NCBI GenBank assembly: GCA_035943635.1
Contig: DASZBX010000148.1
Span: 248,001 to 312,000, forward strand
Origin: DASZBX01 sp035943635
GTDB taxonomy: Bacteria; Actinomycetota; Actinomycetes; Streptomycetales; Catenulisporaceae
Length of the DNA stretch: 64,000 nucleotides
Reading direction: 5' to 3'
The notes under the pieces were generated by a model that made no database searches, was not told the origin of the DNA, and worked only from the letters and a program-made list of their open reading frames with translations. Each line of letters starts with the position of its first letter. Position 1 is the stretch's first letter. A program made the translations under genes and the position numbers. Shown here piece after piece: positions 53,253 to 61,741 of the stretch.

Positions 53253-54887
53253 CTACCGAAGGGTTGTGGCGGCCCGGTCGAGGATCGCCCCGGCGTCGGT
53301 TCCGGGCGGCAGGGTGCCGAAGGCGTGGCCCCAGTCGCCGCCGAGCCGGGAGGCGCAGAAGGCATCGGCGACACCCGGGTCGCCGTGCCGCAGCAGCAGC
53401 GAGCCGCCGAGCACGAGCGCCATCCGCTCGACGATCCGCCGGGCCCGGACCTCCGCCTCGGCCGGGTCGGCCAGTTCCGCGCGCAGCCGGCCGAACGCGG
53501 CGTCCCAGCGCGGGTCGAGCCCGGCCGCGAACTCCAGCTCGGTCAGGAAGGCGGCCGTCGAGCCGGGCTGCCGGGCCATCGCGCGCAGCACGTCGAGCGC
53601 GGCCACGTTCCCCGAGCCCTCCCAGATCGACACCAGCGGGGCCTCGCGGTACAGCCGCGGCATGCCGGACTCCTCCACGTAGCCGTTGCCGCCGAAGCAC
53701 TCCAGCGCCTCGGCCGCGTGCGCCGGGCCACGCTTGCAGACCCAGTACTTGGTCACGGCCAGGGCCAGCCGCTTGAACGCCGCCTCGTCCGCGTCGCCGC
53801 CGGCCGCCCGGTCGGTCGCCCCGGCCAGCCGCAGCGCCGTGGTCGTGGCCGCTTCGGACTCCACGATCAGGTCGGCCAGGACGTTGCGCATGAGCGGCTG
53901 CTCGACCAGGGGACGGCCGAACGCCGACCGGTGAGTGGTGTGGTGCACGGCCCGCACGGCGCCGAGCCGCATCGCGCTGGCCGCGCCGAGCACGCAGTCC
54001 AGGCGGGTCATGTTGACCATGTCGATGATCGTGGCCACACCGCGGCCCTCCTCGCCGACCTGCCAGGCGAGCGCGTCCTCGTATTCGACCTCCGCGGACG
54101 CGTTGGACTTGTTGCCCAGCTTGTCCTTGAGCCGTTGCAGGTACATCGTGTTGCGGGTGCCGTCCGGCAGCATGCGCGGCATCAGAAAGCAGGTCAGGCC
54201 AGCCGGCGCCTGCGCCAGTACGAGGAAGAGGTCGGACATCGGGGCCGAGGTGAACCACTTGTGGCCGGTGATCCGGAACATGCCGTCGGCGGTCGCGGTG
54301 GCCGTGGTCGTGTTGGCGCGCACGTCGGACCCGCCCTGCTTCTCCGTCATCGACATCCCGGAGATCAGGGCACGCTTGGTCTGCGGGGCACGCAGGCCGA
54401 AGTCGTAGTCCTGCGCGGCCAGCAAGGGTTCGAAGCGCTGGGCGAGCTCCGGCGCGTGCCGCAGCGCGGGCACGGACGCGTACGTCATCGAGATCGGGCA
54501 CGTGTGCCCGGCTTCGACCTGACCCCAGACCAGGAACTTGGCCGCGCGGGCGACGTGCGCACCCGGACGGTCCTCCAGCCACGGCGCCGCGTGCAGTCCG
54601 TGCTGGGTCGCGGTGGTCATCAACTCGTGCCAGGCCGGGTGGAACTCCACCTCGTCGACCCGGTGCCCGTAGCGGTCATGGGTGTGCAGGACCGGGGGAT
54701 TCTCGTTGGCCAGACGGCCGAGTTCCTGGGCGTGTTCGGTGCCGGCCAGCTCGCCGAGCTTGAGCAGGGACTCCTCGGCCCACTGCCCGCCCTCGCGGCG
54801 CAGGCCCTCCAGCAGGGCCGGATCCTCGGCCACGTTGTGCCCGGCCAGCGGCGGGGCCTGGTTGAACACCTCGTGTGTGGTCGCCAT
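53253..54887 (-). CDS. AidB-type acyl-CoA dehydrogenase
   Basis: 544 residues, the size of AidB. N-terminus MATTHEVFNQAPPLAGHNVAEDPAL, CPISMTYASVPAL, flavin-binding GMSMTEKQGGSDVRANTT and ITGHKWFTSAPMSD, and C-terminal GGNGYVEESGMPRLYREAPLVSIWEGSGNV are AidB hallmarks. AidB is an alkylation-response flavoprotein that binds DNA in E. coli; this protein may instead be an acyl-CoA dehydrogenase of the same subfamily. The DnaA-box cluster lies beyond its 3' end. Confidence 0.88.
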   Translation of the reverse strand: MATTHEVFNQAPPLAGHNVAEDPALLEGLRREGGQWAEESLLKLGELAGTEHAQELGRLANENPPVLHTHDRYGHRVDEVEFHPAWHELMTTATQHGLHAAPWLEDRPGAHVARAAKFLVWGQVEAGHTCPISMTYASVPALRHAPELAQRFEPLLAAQDYDFGLRAPQTKRALISGMSMTEKQGGSDVRANTTTATATADGMFRITGHKWFTSAPMSDLFLVLAQAPAGLTCFLMPRMLPDGTRNTMYLQRLKDKLGNKSNASAEVEYEDALAWQVGEEGRGVATIIDMVNMTRLDCVLGAASAMRLGAVRAVHHTTHRSAFGRPLVEQPLMRNVLADLIVESEAATTTALRLAGATDRAAGGDADEAAFKRLALAVTKYWVCKRGPAHAAEALECFGGNGYVEESGMPRLYREAPLVSIWEGSGNVAALDVLRAMARQPGSTAAFLTELEFAAGLDPRWDAAFGRLRAELADPAEAEVRARRIVERMALVLGGSLLLRHGDPGVADAFCASRLGGDWGHAFGTLPPGTDAGAILDRAATTLR

Positions 54888-54982
54888 GGGAAACCTTTCG
54901 AGCTCCTGATCTGGTCTGCCGACGCCTTCATGATGCCACTGGAGTTACCGACTGGTAACCATGGCGCCGACACAATGTGGGC

Positions 54983-55096
54983 GTGTCTAGACAGAGCATC
55001 GAGATAGTGGACTACGACCCGGACCGGCCTGCCCAGCGGGATGCCTGGGCGAAGTTTTTACCATTCCGAGCCATCGGAAGGGCGCTGGGCATGTAA
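54983..55096 (+). CDS. 37-residue ORF, possible GrpB-like remnant
   Basis: GTG at 54983, 95 bases from the divergent AidB start. Begins SRQSIEIVDYDPDRPAQ, which resembles the first strand of GrpB-type nucleotidyltransferase-like proteins, then ends after RAIGRALGM. It contains AT-rich codons (AAG TTT TTA). May be a broken gene or a small protein; weak call. Confidence 0.25.
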   Translation: MSRQSIEIVDYDPDRPAQRDAWAKFLPFRAIGRALGM

Positions 55097-55139
55097 CTTT
55101 CACGCCTCTCGGTCTGGGGTGGCCAGGCCCGTAAACGAG

Positions 55140-55172
55140 GCGATCCGGGCCCGATGACCGGGCCCGGATCGC
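55140..55172. terminator. terminator after the GH16 gene
   Basis: Perfect 14-bp stem GCGATCCGGGCCCG / CGGGCCCGGATCGC with a 5-base loop, 50 bases below the gene stop. Confidence 0.72.
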
Positions 55173-55222
55173 TGTCCAGCTCTACTGCCTACTGCTTGCC
55201 GTGCTTACTGCTCGCCGCGTGG

Positions 55223-56587
55223 TTACGGGATCTTCCACGACTGGTTGGCGCCGCCGGTGCAGTCCCAGATCTCCAGCTGGGTGCCGGAGCCGCCCCACCC
55301 GGTGTCGTCAAGGCACTTGTTCGACTGGGGGTTGTACAGCGCGCCGTTGGATTCAGGTATGAACACCTGTGAACCCGTGTTGTTGCAGTCGTACAGGTCG
55401 ACGGCTGTGCCGTCTGCAGTGCCGCCTCCGCTGACGTCCAGGCACTTGCCCAGGACGTGCAGCGTGGTGCCGGCCGCGACGTAGGTCCAGCTCTGCGCGT
55501 TGGTGCCGTTGCAGGTGTAGACCTGGACCGGGTTGTAGTCGGCGGTGCTGGCGGCGCGGTCGTCGACGCACAGGCCCTGATAGCCGGTGATCGGGCCGGT
55601 GGCGCCGCTCGGCGGCGGGGGCGGGTTGGTGCCGCCGCCGCCGCTGGTGGAGTAGGCCGCCACGTAGGCCACCTGCATGGAGCCGCCCGAGGAGGTCGCG
55701 CCGGTCGGCGTGGTGCAGCCGCACTGGCCGTTCGGGTACGAGCCGCCGATGGCGAGGTCGAGGATGATCGACAGGTTGTGGTCGAACGCCGCCTGCCAGG
55801 TCGAGGCGCCGATCTGGCTCTCGTTGACGGTGTAGTACGAGGCGCCGTCGAGGTAGAAGGTGATCGACTCGGCCGAGGTGTTCGTCCGGTTCAGGATCAT
55901 CGTGTAGGTGTGGAAGCCGCTCTGGCAGCCGGAACAGCCGCGCAGGCCGCTGCCGATGCCGGTGGTCTCGTTACACGGGCCGCCCGGGTCGACGCCGCAG
56001 TGCACGGTGCCGGAGACCTCGGAGAGCGAGTTGACGTCCTCCATGATGTCGATCTCGCCGTTCTCCGGCCACTGGCCCGGGCCGAGCATCCAGAACGCCG
56101 GCCAGTAGCCGGGGCCGTTGCCGGGCTGCTGGATCGAGGCGGTGACCTCCAGCTGGCCGCCGGCCGGGGCGCCGACGTTCGCGGTGGTGGTCTGGACCCG
56201 GCCGGAGGTCCAGTTGCCGCCGTTGTTGACGGCGGTCAGGTCCAGGTGGCCGTTGCCGTCCTGGTGCACGTTGGCGGTCGAGTTCGTCATGTTCTCGATC
56301 TCGCCGGTGCCCCAGTTGCCCTGGCCGGTGTCGTACATCCACTGCGAGTCGATACCGCTGCCGGACCCGCCGGAGAAGCTGTCGCTGAAGACCGTGGACC
56401 AGCCCGAGGGCGGGCCGGGGACCGCGGTGGCCTGGGCCGGGGCGACCGCGACGGTCACTGCGGTGACCAGGCCGCCGATCAGGCCGAGGGTGCCGATCAG
56501 CGCGGTCTTGCGCATCCTGCCGGACCGCCGGGCCGGGCGCGGGGCGGGGTCGGGCGGGGCCGCGTGCGCGGCGTGTGTTCTGAACAT
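55223..56587 (-). CDS. secreted GH16 beta-glucanase with ricin-type CBM13
   Basis: 454 residues. Long signal peptide (to ~50, ending PAQATA), a GH16 jelly-roll with the catalytic motif ENGEIDIMED (~176-185, nucleophile and acid/base Glu), a Gly/Pro linker and a ricin B-type lectin domain with three repeats (LCVDDRAAS, KCLDVSGGGTADGTAVDLYDC, KCLDDTGWGGSGTQLEIWDC ... NQSWKIP). Laminarinase-like, cutting beta-1,3-glucans, with the lectin part holding the substrate. GGAAGGTCC lies before ATG 56587. Confidence 0.93.
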   Translation of the reverse strand: MFRTHAAHAAPPDPAPRPARRSGRMRKTALIGTLGLIGGLVTAVTVAVAPAQATAVPGPPSGWSTVFSDSFSGGSGSGIDSQWMYDTGQGNWGTGEIENMTNSTANVHQDGNGHLDLTAVNNGGNWTSGRVQTTTANVGAPAGGQLEVTASIQQPGNGPGYWPAFWMLGPGQWPENGEIDIMEDVNSLSEVSGTVHCGVDPGGPCNETTGIGSGLRGCSGCQSGFHTYTMILNRTNTSAESITFYLDGASYYTVNESQIGASTWQAAFDHNLSIILDLAIGGSYPNGQCGCTTPTGATSSGGSMQVAYVAAYSTSGGGGTNPPPPPSGATGPITGYQGLCVDDRAASTADYNPVQVYTCNGTNAQSWTYVAAGTTLHVLGKCLDVSGGGTADGTAVDLYDCNNTGSQVFIPESNGALYNPQSNKCLDDTGWGGSGTQLEIWDCTGGANQSWKIP

Positions 56588-56926
56588 CAAAAGGACCTTC
56601 CGAGTGTGCTGACCGGGCCGGGATCGTGCGGAACCGGGTGCCCGGCCGAGCTCTGGCCGTCTGTGACCCGGGAGCCGGCCCGAGGTGTGCTCAGGGCGGG
56701 CCGAGGCTCCCGGTCGGCCGGGGCAACGGCGGCGCCGTGCCGGCCTGGGTGTGGGGTTGTCGGCCGCGTGCGCCGGCGGCGGCCGAGGGCGCGGGGCGGG
56801 GGCCGGCCGGGGTGGACCGGTCGGCCCGGTCGAGCCCGGAAACGTTTCCGTATTCGTCCGGACTTCGACCCGCGCCTTGGTTCTTTGGGACAGTCCGGAG
56901 TATCGGGCGAGAACTATCCGGCGTCA
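56588..56926. other. divergent region between GH16 and PheS-like genes
   Basis: 339 bases. Contains the perfect 14-bp palindrome described at 56837-56850. No gene is supported. Confidence 0.45.
56837..56850. promoter_or_regulatory. LacI-type palindromic operator
   Basis: Perfect 14-bp palindrome CGGAAACGTTTCCG with central CG, the form bound by LacI/GalR family repressors that control sugar-degrading genes. It lies 77 bases before the PheS-like ATG and 250 bases before the GH16 start. Confidence 0.5.
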
Positions 56927-57802
56927 ATGGCGGACGATGTCCTGCTGGTGTGCCCCGGCATCACCTATCGGCGCGACGCGATCGACCGGCTGCACACCGG
57001 GACGCCGCATCAACTCGACCTGTGGCGGTTGACGCGGCGCAACTCGGGCTCGGCCGGGTCGGACTCGAATCAGAGCCCGGACGCCGATCTGGACGAGATG
57101 ATCAGCGCCCTGGTGAACGCGCTCGTGCCGGGCGCGGCCTACCGCTGCGAGCCGCGCGTCCATCCGTACACCCGGCCCGGCCGGCAGGTCGACGTGGACT
57201 GGGACGGGGAGTGGGTGGAGGTGGCCGAATGCGGCCTCGCCCACCCGGACGTGCTGGCCCGGGCCGGTCTGGGCGCCGAGTGGAGCGGGCCGGCGTTGGG
57301 GATGGGCCTGGACCGGATGCTGATGCTGCTCAAGCAGATCCCGGACATCAGATTACTGCGAAGTGCGGATCCGGCGGTCGCGGCGCAGATGCGGGACCTG
57401 TCGCCGTTCCGGCCGGTCTCGACCCGGCCGGCCGTGCGCCGCGATCTGTCCGTGGCCGTCGACCAGGACGATGTCGTGGAGGACCTAGGCGACCGGGTCC
57501 GGGATGCCCTCGGCGCGGAAGCCGCCTGCGTCGAAGCCGTGCTGATCCGGACCGAGACGCCCTTCGCCGACCTGCCCGAGGCGGCCCTGACGCGGCTCGG
57601 CGCACGCCGCGACCAGAAGAACCTGCTGGTCACCGTCTCGCTGCGGCACCTCGAACGGACCCTGACGGACGAGGAGGCCAACCTCCTGCGGGACCGGATC
57701 TACGCCGCGATCCATCAGGGCACGGTCTCTCAATGGGCGACCGGCTCGGATCCGAACCGGGCCGGCGCACGCGGCGCGGAGCGGGAAGGCATCGGGTCGT
57801 AG
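56927..57802 (+). CDS. PheS-like ligase with FDX-ACB domain
   Basis: 291 residues. First part resembles the second half of the phenylalanyl-tRNA synthetase alpha catalytic core: motif 2 CPGITYRRDAIDRLHTGTPHQLDLWRL, then YRCEPRVHPYTRPGRQVDVDW and WVEVAECGLAHPDVL, motif 3 GPALGMGLDRMLMLL. The C-terminal ~90 residues are an FDX-ACB fold (RPAVRRDLSVAVDQDD ... LTDEEANLLRDRIYAAIHQG), as in PheT or mitochondrial PheRS. Motif 1 and the tRNA-binding coiled coil are missing, so it is not the housekeeping enzyme. Codon 143 is TTA (57353-57355). A PheS-related family of unknown function is known in actinobacteria; this probably belongs to it. Confidence 0.75.
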   Translation: MADDVLLVCPGITYRRDAIDRLHTGTPHQLDLWRLTRRNSGSAGSDSNQSPDADLDEMISALVNALVPGAAYRCEPRVHPYTRPGRQVDVDWDGEWVEVAECGLAHPDVLARAGLGAEWSGPALGMGLDRMLMLLKQIPDIRLLRSADPAVAAQMRDLSPFRPVSTRPAVRRDLSVAVDQDDVVEDLGDRVRDALGAEAACVEAVLIRTETPFADLPEAALTRLGARRDQKNLLVTVSLRHLERTLTDEEANLLRDRIYAAIHQGTVSQWATGSDPNRAGARGAEREGIGS

Positions 57803-57818
57803 CAGTCCGCGGGCTGGA

Positions 57819-57847
57819 GGATCGGCGGCCGGGCTGGCCGCCGATCC
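57819..57847. terminator. hairpin between the convergent PheS-like and sigma-CAP genes
   Basis: Perfect 12-bp stem GGATCGGCGGCC / GGCCGCCGATCC with a 5-base loop. Confidence 0.7.
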
Positions 57848-57859
57848 GTCATCTGCCGG

Positions 57860-59500
57860 TCAGTTCGAGAAGTCCTGGGTCATCCACACGGTTCCGGAAC
57901 TGTCCCGGTACACCACGATGCCGATGTGCGTGAACGAGGAGCTGAGGATGTTCAGCCGGTGACCGTCATCCGGCGGCTGCTCGTTGATCATGTCCTGGGT
58001 AAGTCCGACCGCCATCTGCGCGATCGCCGAGGTCGTGTTGGCCTCGGGGCCGCCGTCGCCGATGTTCTCGCCGGCCGAGGTCCAGTGCACTCCGGCCGCG
58101 GTCTCCCGGTCGCCGAGCGCGGCCTCGCCCGGGCACTGGTGCGACAGGCCGCAGCCGCCGGCCATCACCTGCGTGTGCGCCGCCGCGCTGGAGACCAGCC
58201 CGGAGCTGACCGTGTAGGCCGCAAGCCCCTGCTGGGCACGGGTCTGGTTGATCAGGTTCAACACCTGGTCGGCCGCGGACTGCGAACCGGTCGGCGGGCT
58301 CGGCGGGCTCGGCTTCTTGGTGGCCGGCGGCGCGGCCGGCTTCGTGGTCGCGGCCTTCGACGGCGTGGGGGACGCGGTGGGCGTCGGCGCCGCGGACGGC
58401 GTGCTCGACGCGCTCGGCGAGGCCGACGTACCCGGCGTGGCCGTCACCGACGGCAGCGCGACCACGGAAGACGACGGCTGGACGGCCGCCGCGGACGAGG
58501 GCGTGTTCCCGGCCGACGTGTTCGTCCCCCCGCCCTGGCTCGGCAGGTAGACCGCGACCAGGGACAACGCGGTCACCAGGGCCACCACCCCGACCCCAAG
58601 CAGCGGCTTGGTGGCCAGCTGGGCGGACAGGTGGCGCAGCCCGCGGGGCTTGGCCCGGTGGGCGGGCATCCGGCGGGTCGGTTCCATCCGGACCACCGGG
58701 GACGAGGCGAAGTGGCCCAGCCCGGCCGGCAGCGGCGAGTAGCCGGACGGCAGCGGGACCAGGGACAGCCCGGCCAGCAGGCGCTCGGCCGGCACGAACT
58801 CGGCCTCGGCGGACGGACAGTAGCGGCACTCCCGGATGTGCCGGGCGAACCGCTTGCGCCACAGCGGGGTCGGCTCGCCGGGCCAGTTGCCGGCCAGTTC
58901 GGCCAGTTGCGGGCAGCCCGGGTTCGCGGTCAGCGCGCGCACCACCAGCCGGGCCAGTTCGAGCTGGCCCTTCATCCGGGCTATTCGGACCGTGACCAGG
59001 TGCGGGTTCAACTGGAGCGCGGTGACCAGGTCGGCCCGGGTCAGGTGCCCGGCCGCCTCCAGCCACCACAGCGACAACAGGTCGCGGTCGTCGGCGTCCA
59101 GCCAGCAGGTGGCCTGGGCCACTTCCCGGCGCTGGCCGGACAGGCCCAGCTGAGTCAGGGTCAGGTCGACGAAGTCGGCGCCCGGGTCGGCCAGGTCGTG
59201 GGTGTCCTCCAGCGGGACGGCCGACCCGCCGTGCCGGTACTGCCGGTACTCGCGCACCTGGTTCATCGTCACGGCGACCAGCCAGGACCGGAACCGGTCC
59301 GGGTCGCGCAGCCCGCCGAGGCCGCGCACGACCCGGAGCATGGTGTCCTGCACGACGTCGTCCACGTCCCCGCGCTGCCCCAGCGCCCGGCCGACGATGT
59401 TGTAGACCAGGGGGAGGAACCGGGTGAGCAGTTCGTCCATGGCGCGCTGGTCTCCGGACCGTGCCGCCGTCACCAGATCTGTGTCTATTTGTCCCACCAT
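57860..59500 (-). CDS. sigma factor / anti-sigma-like / CAP domain membrane fusion
   Basis: 546 residues from ATG 59500 (GGAGGCGAGG upstream). Residues 1-85 sigma region 2 (LVTAARSGDQRAMDELLTRFLPLVYNIVGRALGQRGDVDDVVQDTMLRVV), ~90-190 a diverged region 4. Around 220 is HIRECRYC, the H-x3-C-x2-C pattern of zinc anti-sigma domains. One membrane helix at ~299-320, a Ser/Thr/Pro/Ala linker, and an extracellular CAP/SCP domain (~405-546: LNLINQTRAQQGL, GENIGDGG, HRLNILSSSFTHIGIVV). Sigma, its likely inhibitor and a surface sensor are therefore one chain, like the C-terminally extended ECF groups of actinobacteria. Confidence 0.8.
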   Translation of the reverse strand: MVGQIDTDLVTAARSGDQRAMDELLTRFLPLVYNIVGRALGQRGDVDDVVQDTMLRVVRGLGGLRDPDRFRSWLVAVTMNQVREYRQYRHGGSAVPLEDTHDLADPGADFVDLTLTQLGLSGQRREVAQATCWLDADDRDLLSLWWLEAAGHLTRADLVTALQLNPHLVTVRIARMKGQLELARLVVRALTANPGCPQLAELAGNWPGEPTPLWRKRFARHIRECRYCPSAEAEFVPAERLLAGLSLVPLPSGYSPLPAGLGHFASSPVVRMEPTRRMPAHRAKPRGLRHLSAQLATKPLLGVGVVALVTALSLVAVYLPSQGGGTNTSAGNTPSSAAAVQPSSSVVALPSVTATPGTSASPSASSTPSAAPTPTASPTPSKAATTKPAAPPATKKPSPPSPPTGSQSAADQVLNLINQTRAQQGLAAYTVSSGLVSSAAAHTQVMAGGCGLSHQCPGEAALGDRETAAGVHWTSAGENIGDGGPEANTTSAIAQMAVGLTQDMINEQPPDDGHRLNILSSSFTHIGIVVYRDSSGTVWMTQDFSN

Positions 59501-59560
59501 GTCTTGCCTCGCCTCCGAGCGGTTCCGTCCGCCATCTTTAAGGGAGACAGCCCGAAACCT

Positions 59561-59761
59561 GTGCCGGTCACACAAAATTACCGGGGCGGCGGGGTGGGTC
59601 CGCAAGGGGGTTCGAAGGATCCGCGAGACTTCGAGCAGGCCGACAGCGAGATCGAGACGGTCGCCCGGGACGTCATCTGCAGGGAATTCTGGTTCGTCGC
59701 CGAGGCATACGGCTTCGACGACGCGGACCTCGAGGAACTGGTCGGCACCCGGGACTGGTAG
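59561..59761 (+). CDS. small acidic protein, divergent from the sigma-CAP gene
   Basis: 66 residues from GTG 59561 with AAGGGAG 12 bases upstream. Acidic C-terminal half: ADSEIETVARDVICREFWFVAEAYGFDDADLEELVGTRDW. Not recognised. The start is uncertain; GTG 59594 would give a shorter form. Confidence 0.4.
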   Translation: MPVTQNYRGGGVGPQGGSKDPRDFEQADSEIETVARDVICREFWFVAEAYGFDDADLEELVGTRDW

Positions 59762-59869
59762 CCGCGGCCGTGGACGGCCGACCGTTTCGGGCCCGGCCGC
59801 GCGCCCGCCCGGCGGCGGTTCGGCCGCGGGCGGGAGCGTCGTGCGGCACAGCCGGATTTAACCTTCGGT

Positions 59870-60532
59870 TCAGCCGCCGATGATGCTCCGGGCCAGAGCC
59901 TCGACCTTGGCCACGGGAGCGGTCGCGGTGATGTCGACGTCCTCCGAGCCGACCAGGACGGCCAGGGTGGTGGTGTTCACCTTGTCGGGGTTGGTGCTGC
60001 CGTCGTTCATGGTGAACGCGAACGCGGCGTCGCCGAGGCCGGGCACCGGGTTGTCGGGCACGTTCTGGGCCTGGGCCTGGCTGTCCATCGCGAGTTTCAG
60101 CGCGCCGGTGGTGCCGCTCGGCAGCGGGGCGAAGATGATCACCAGGTTGTCGTCGGCCGCGTCCGAGTAGGTGCACAGCAGGCTGCCGTCGCTGCCCTGC
60201 TGCGTCGGCTCCTGGAAGTTGCTGCCGAGGTCGGTCGTGACCACGGCCGCGGACGGGCAGGCGGCGGTGAGCTTGCCGGAGCCGCCGCCCGCGGCCGCGG
60301 CGGCGGAGGTCGGTGCGCCCGCGGCGGCCGGCCGGCTCGCGCCCCCGGTCGCGCCGGTCGACCCGGCCGAGTCCGTCGACCCGGCCGGGCCGGTCACGCT
60401 CGCCGATCCGGTCGACCCGGCCGTGCCGGTGGACTTGGCCGAGGAACTGCAGCCCGAGGCCAGGGCGAGGCAGGCGACAGACACGGCGGCGGCCGTGGGA
60501 AGGCTGTGACGTCTGAGAGAGTCGATGAACAT
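59870..60532 (-). CDS. putative lipoprotein
   Basis: 220 residues from ATG 60532. Signal with lipobox LALASGC at ~24-30, a long Ser/Thr/Gly/Ala linker, and a folded domain (KLTAACPSAAVVTTDLG, DGSLLCTYSDAADDNLVIIFAPL, VPGLGDAAFAFTMNDGS). This resembles actinobacterial DUF3558-like lipoproteins in its two-Cys layout and the GLGD motif. Role unknown. ATG 60580 would add 16 residues and spoil the signal. Confidence 0.7.
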   Translation of the reverse strand: MFIDSLRRHSLPTAAAVSVACLALASGCSSSAKSTGTAGSTGSASVTGPAGSTDSAGSTGATGGASRPAAAGAPTSAAAAAGGGSGKLTAACPSAAVVTTDLGSNFQEPTQQGSDGSLLCTYSDAADDNLVIIFAPLPSGTTGALKLAMDSQAQAQNVPDNPVPGLGDAAFAFTMNDGSTNPDKVNTTTLAVLVGSEDVDITATAPVAKVEALARSIIGG

Positions 60533-60685
60533 GCGGCCACGGTAGTGGGTGCGAACCGGAGGGCGAGTCCTCGAAACCATGTAAGTGCGTTAATCGTGTT
60601 GTACGGCTGGTTCGCACCGTTGGCGCGGTGACGCTGAGGTGTCATAGCAAGACCATCAAGGTGCCGACGGCGAACGGCCGCAGGA

Positions 60686-61534
60686 CTAGCGCAGGCTCTG
60701 GAATCCTTCGCGCCACGAGGGGTAGCGCAGCTTCAAGCCCTGGGCGCTCGCCCGGGCGTTGTCGGCCCCGCGCTCCCAGGCCTGGCCGCCGGCCGTGGGC
60801 TCGGGGACGGTCGCGCCGAACACCTCGGCCAGCACCGGCACCCAGTCGCGGGCGGCAGCGGGCTCGTCGTCGACCACGTTGTACGTTCCGCTCGGCCACT
60901 CCAGGGCCTGCGCCGCGGCCTGTGCGGCGTCTTCGACGTGCACGAACGAGGTGACCGCGTCGTCGGCCGGGATCTCGCCGCGACGCAGCCGCCCGGCCAC
61001 CATCTCGTCCCGGGAGTACCAGGTGCCCGGACCGTAGAGCGCGCCGTAGCGCAGGATCACGTGCTGGGGGAGTTCGGCCGACGCGGTCTCCAGCGCATCC
61101 ACCGCGGCGATCGTCCGCCCGCGCGGGTCCGCGGCGTCCCGGTCCAGCGGCTCGGATTCGGCCGCGGGCCGGTTGCCGGGCCGGTAGACCCACGCGATGG
61201 ACTGGGCCACGATCCGCTCGACCCCGGCCGCGAGCGCGGCGTCGACCAGGTTGCGGGTGCCCTCGATCCGGATCCGGGAATTCGCGGCGAAGTCCAGCTC
61301 GCCCAGCGCGGTCAGCTGGTGCATCACGGCGTCGGGGGCGGCCGCGCGCACCGTCTCGGCGACGGCGGCCCGGTCGAAGACGTCCAACTGGACGGCCTCG
61401 GCCCCGGCCTCACGCAACTGCTGCGCGCCGCGGTCGCTGCGGGTCGTGGCGATGATCGTGTGGCCCTCGCTCAGCAGCTGCGGGAGCAGGAGGCGGCCGA
61501 TGGCGCCGGTGGCTCCGGCGAAGAAGATGCGCAT
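60686..61534 (-). CDS. NAD(P)-dependent epimerase/dehydratase family protein
   Basis: 282 residues. Rossmann motif FFAGATGAIGRLLLPQLLSEGH, then the extended SDR features: EGTRNLVDAALAAGVERIVAQSIAWVY, with Tyr in LRYGALYGPGTWY and substrate-domain SFVHVEDAAQAAAQAL ... GTYNVVDDEP. The active-site YxxxK is not obvious, so it is of the atypical type. Substrate unknown. Confidence 0.85.
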   Translation of the reverse strand: MRIFFAGATGAIGRLLLPQLLSEGHTIIATTRSDRGAQQLREAGAEAVQLDVFDRAAVAETVRAAAPDAVMHQLTALGELDFAANSRIRIEGTRNLVDAALAAGVERIVAQSIAWVYRPGNRPAAESEPLDRDAADPRGRTIAAVDALETASAELPQHVILRYGALYGPGTWYSRDEMVAGRLRRGEIPADDAVTSFVHVEDAAQAAAQALEWPSGTYNVVDDEPAAARDWVPVLAEVFGATVPEPTAGGQAWERGADNARASAQGLKLRYPSWREGFQSLR

Positions 61535-61741
61535 GTCGATCCTCGGTGCGAATTGTCGGTGCGAATTGTCGGTGTGGTGCGGCGAAATGGCGGTGTGGCC
61601 GGGAGGGCCGCTCTTCACGCTACTGTGCACGGTCGACGGACCGGTAACAATCCGGTCCTCGGACGACCGGCCGGAAGCGGCGCCGCGTACCGTTTCGCGC
61701 AGTCGGGTAACGCGGGACGGACGCAAGCGGAAGGGCGCGCG

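Noticed and set aside
57926..59761. 611-codon plus-strand frame opposite the sigma-CAP gene
   Set aside because: Only its last ~66 codons, beyond the start of the sigma-CAP gene, look like a real gene; the rest is a shadow.
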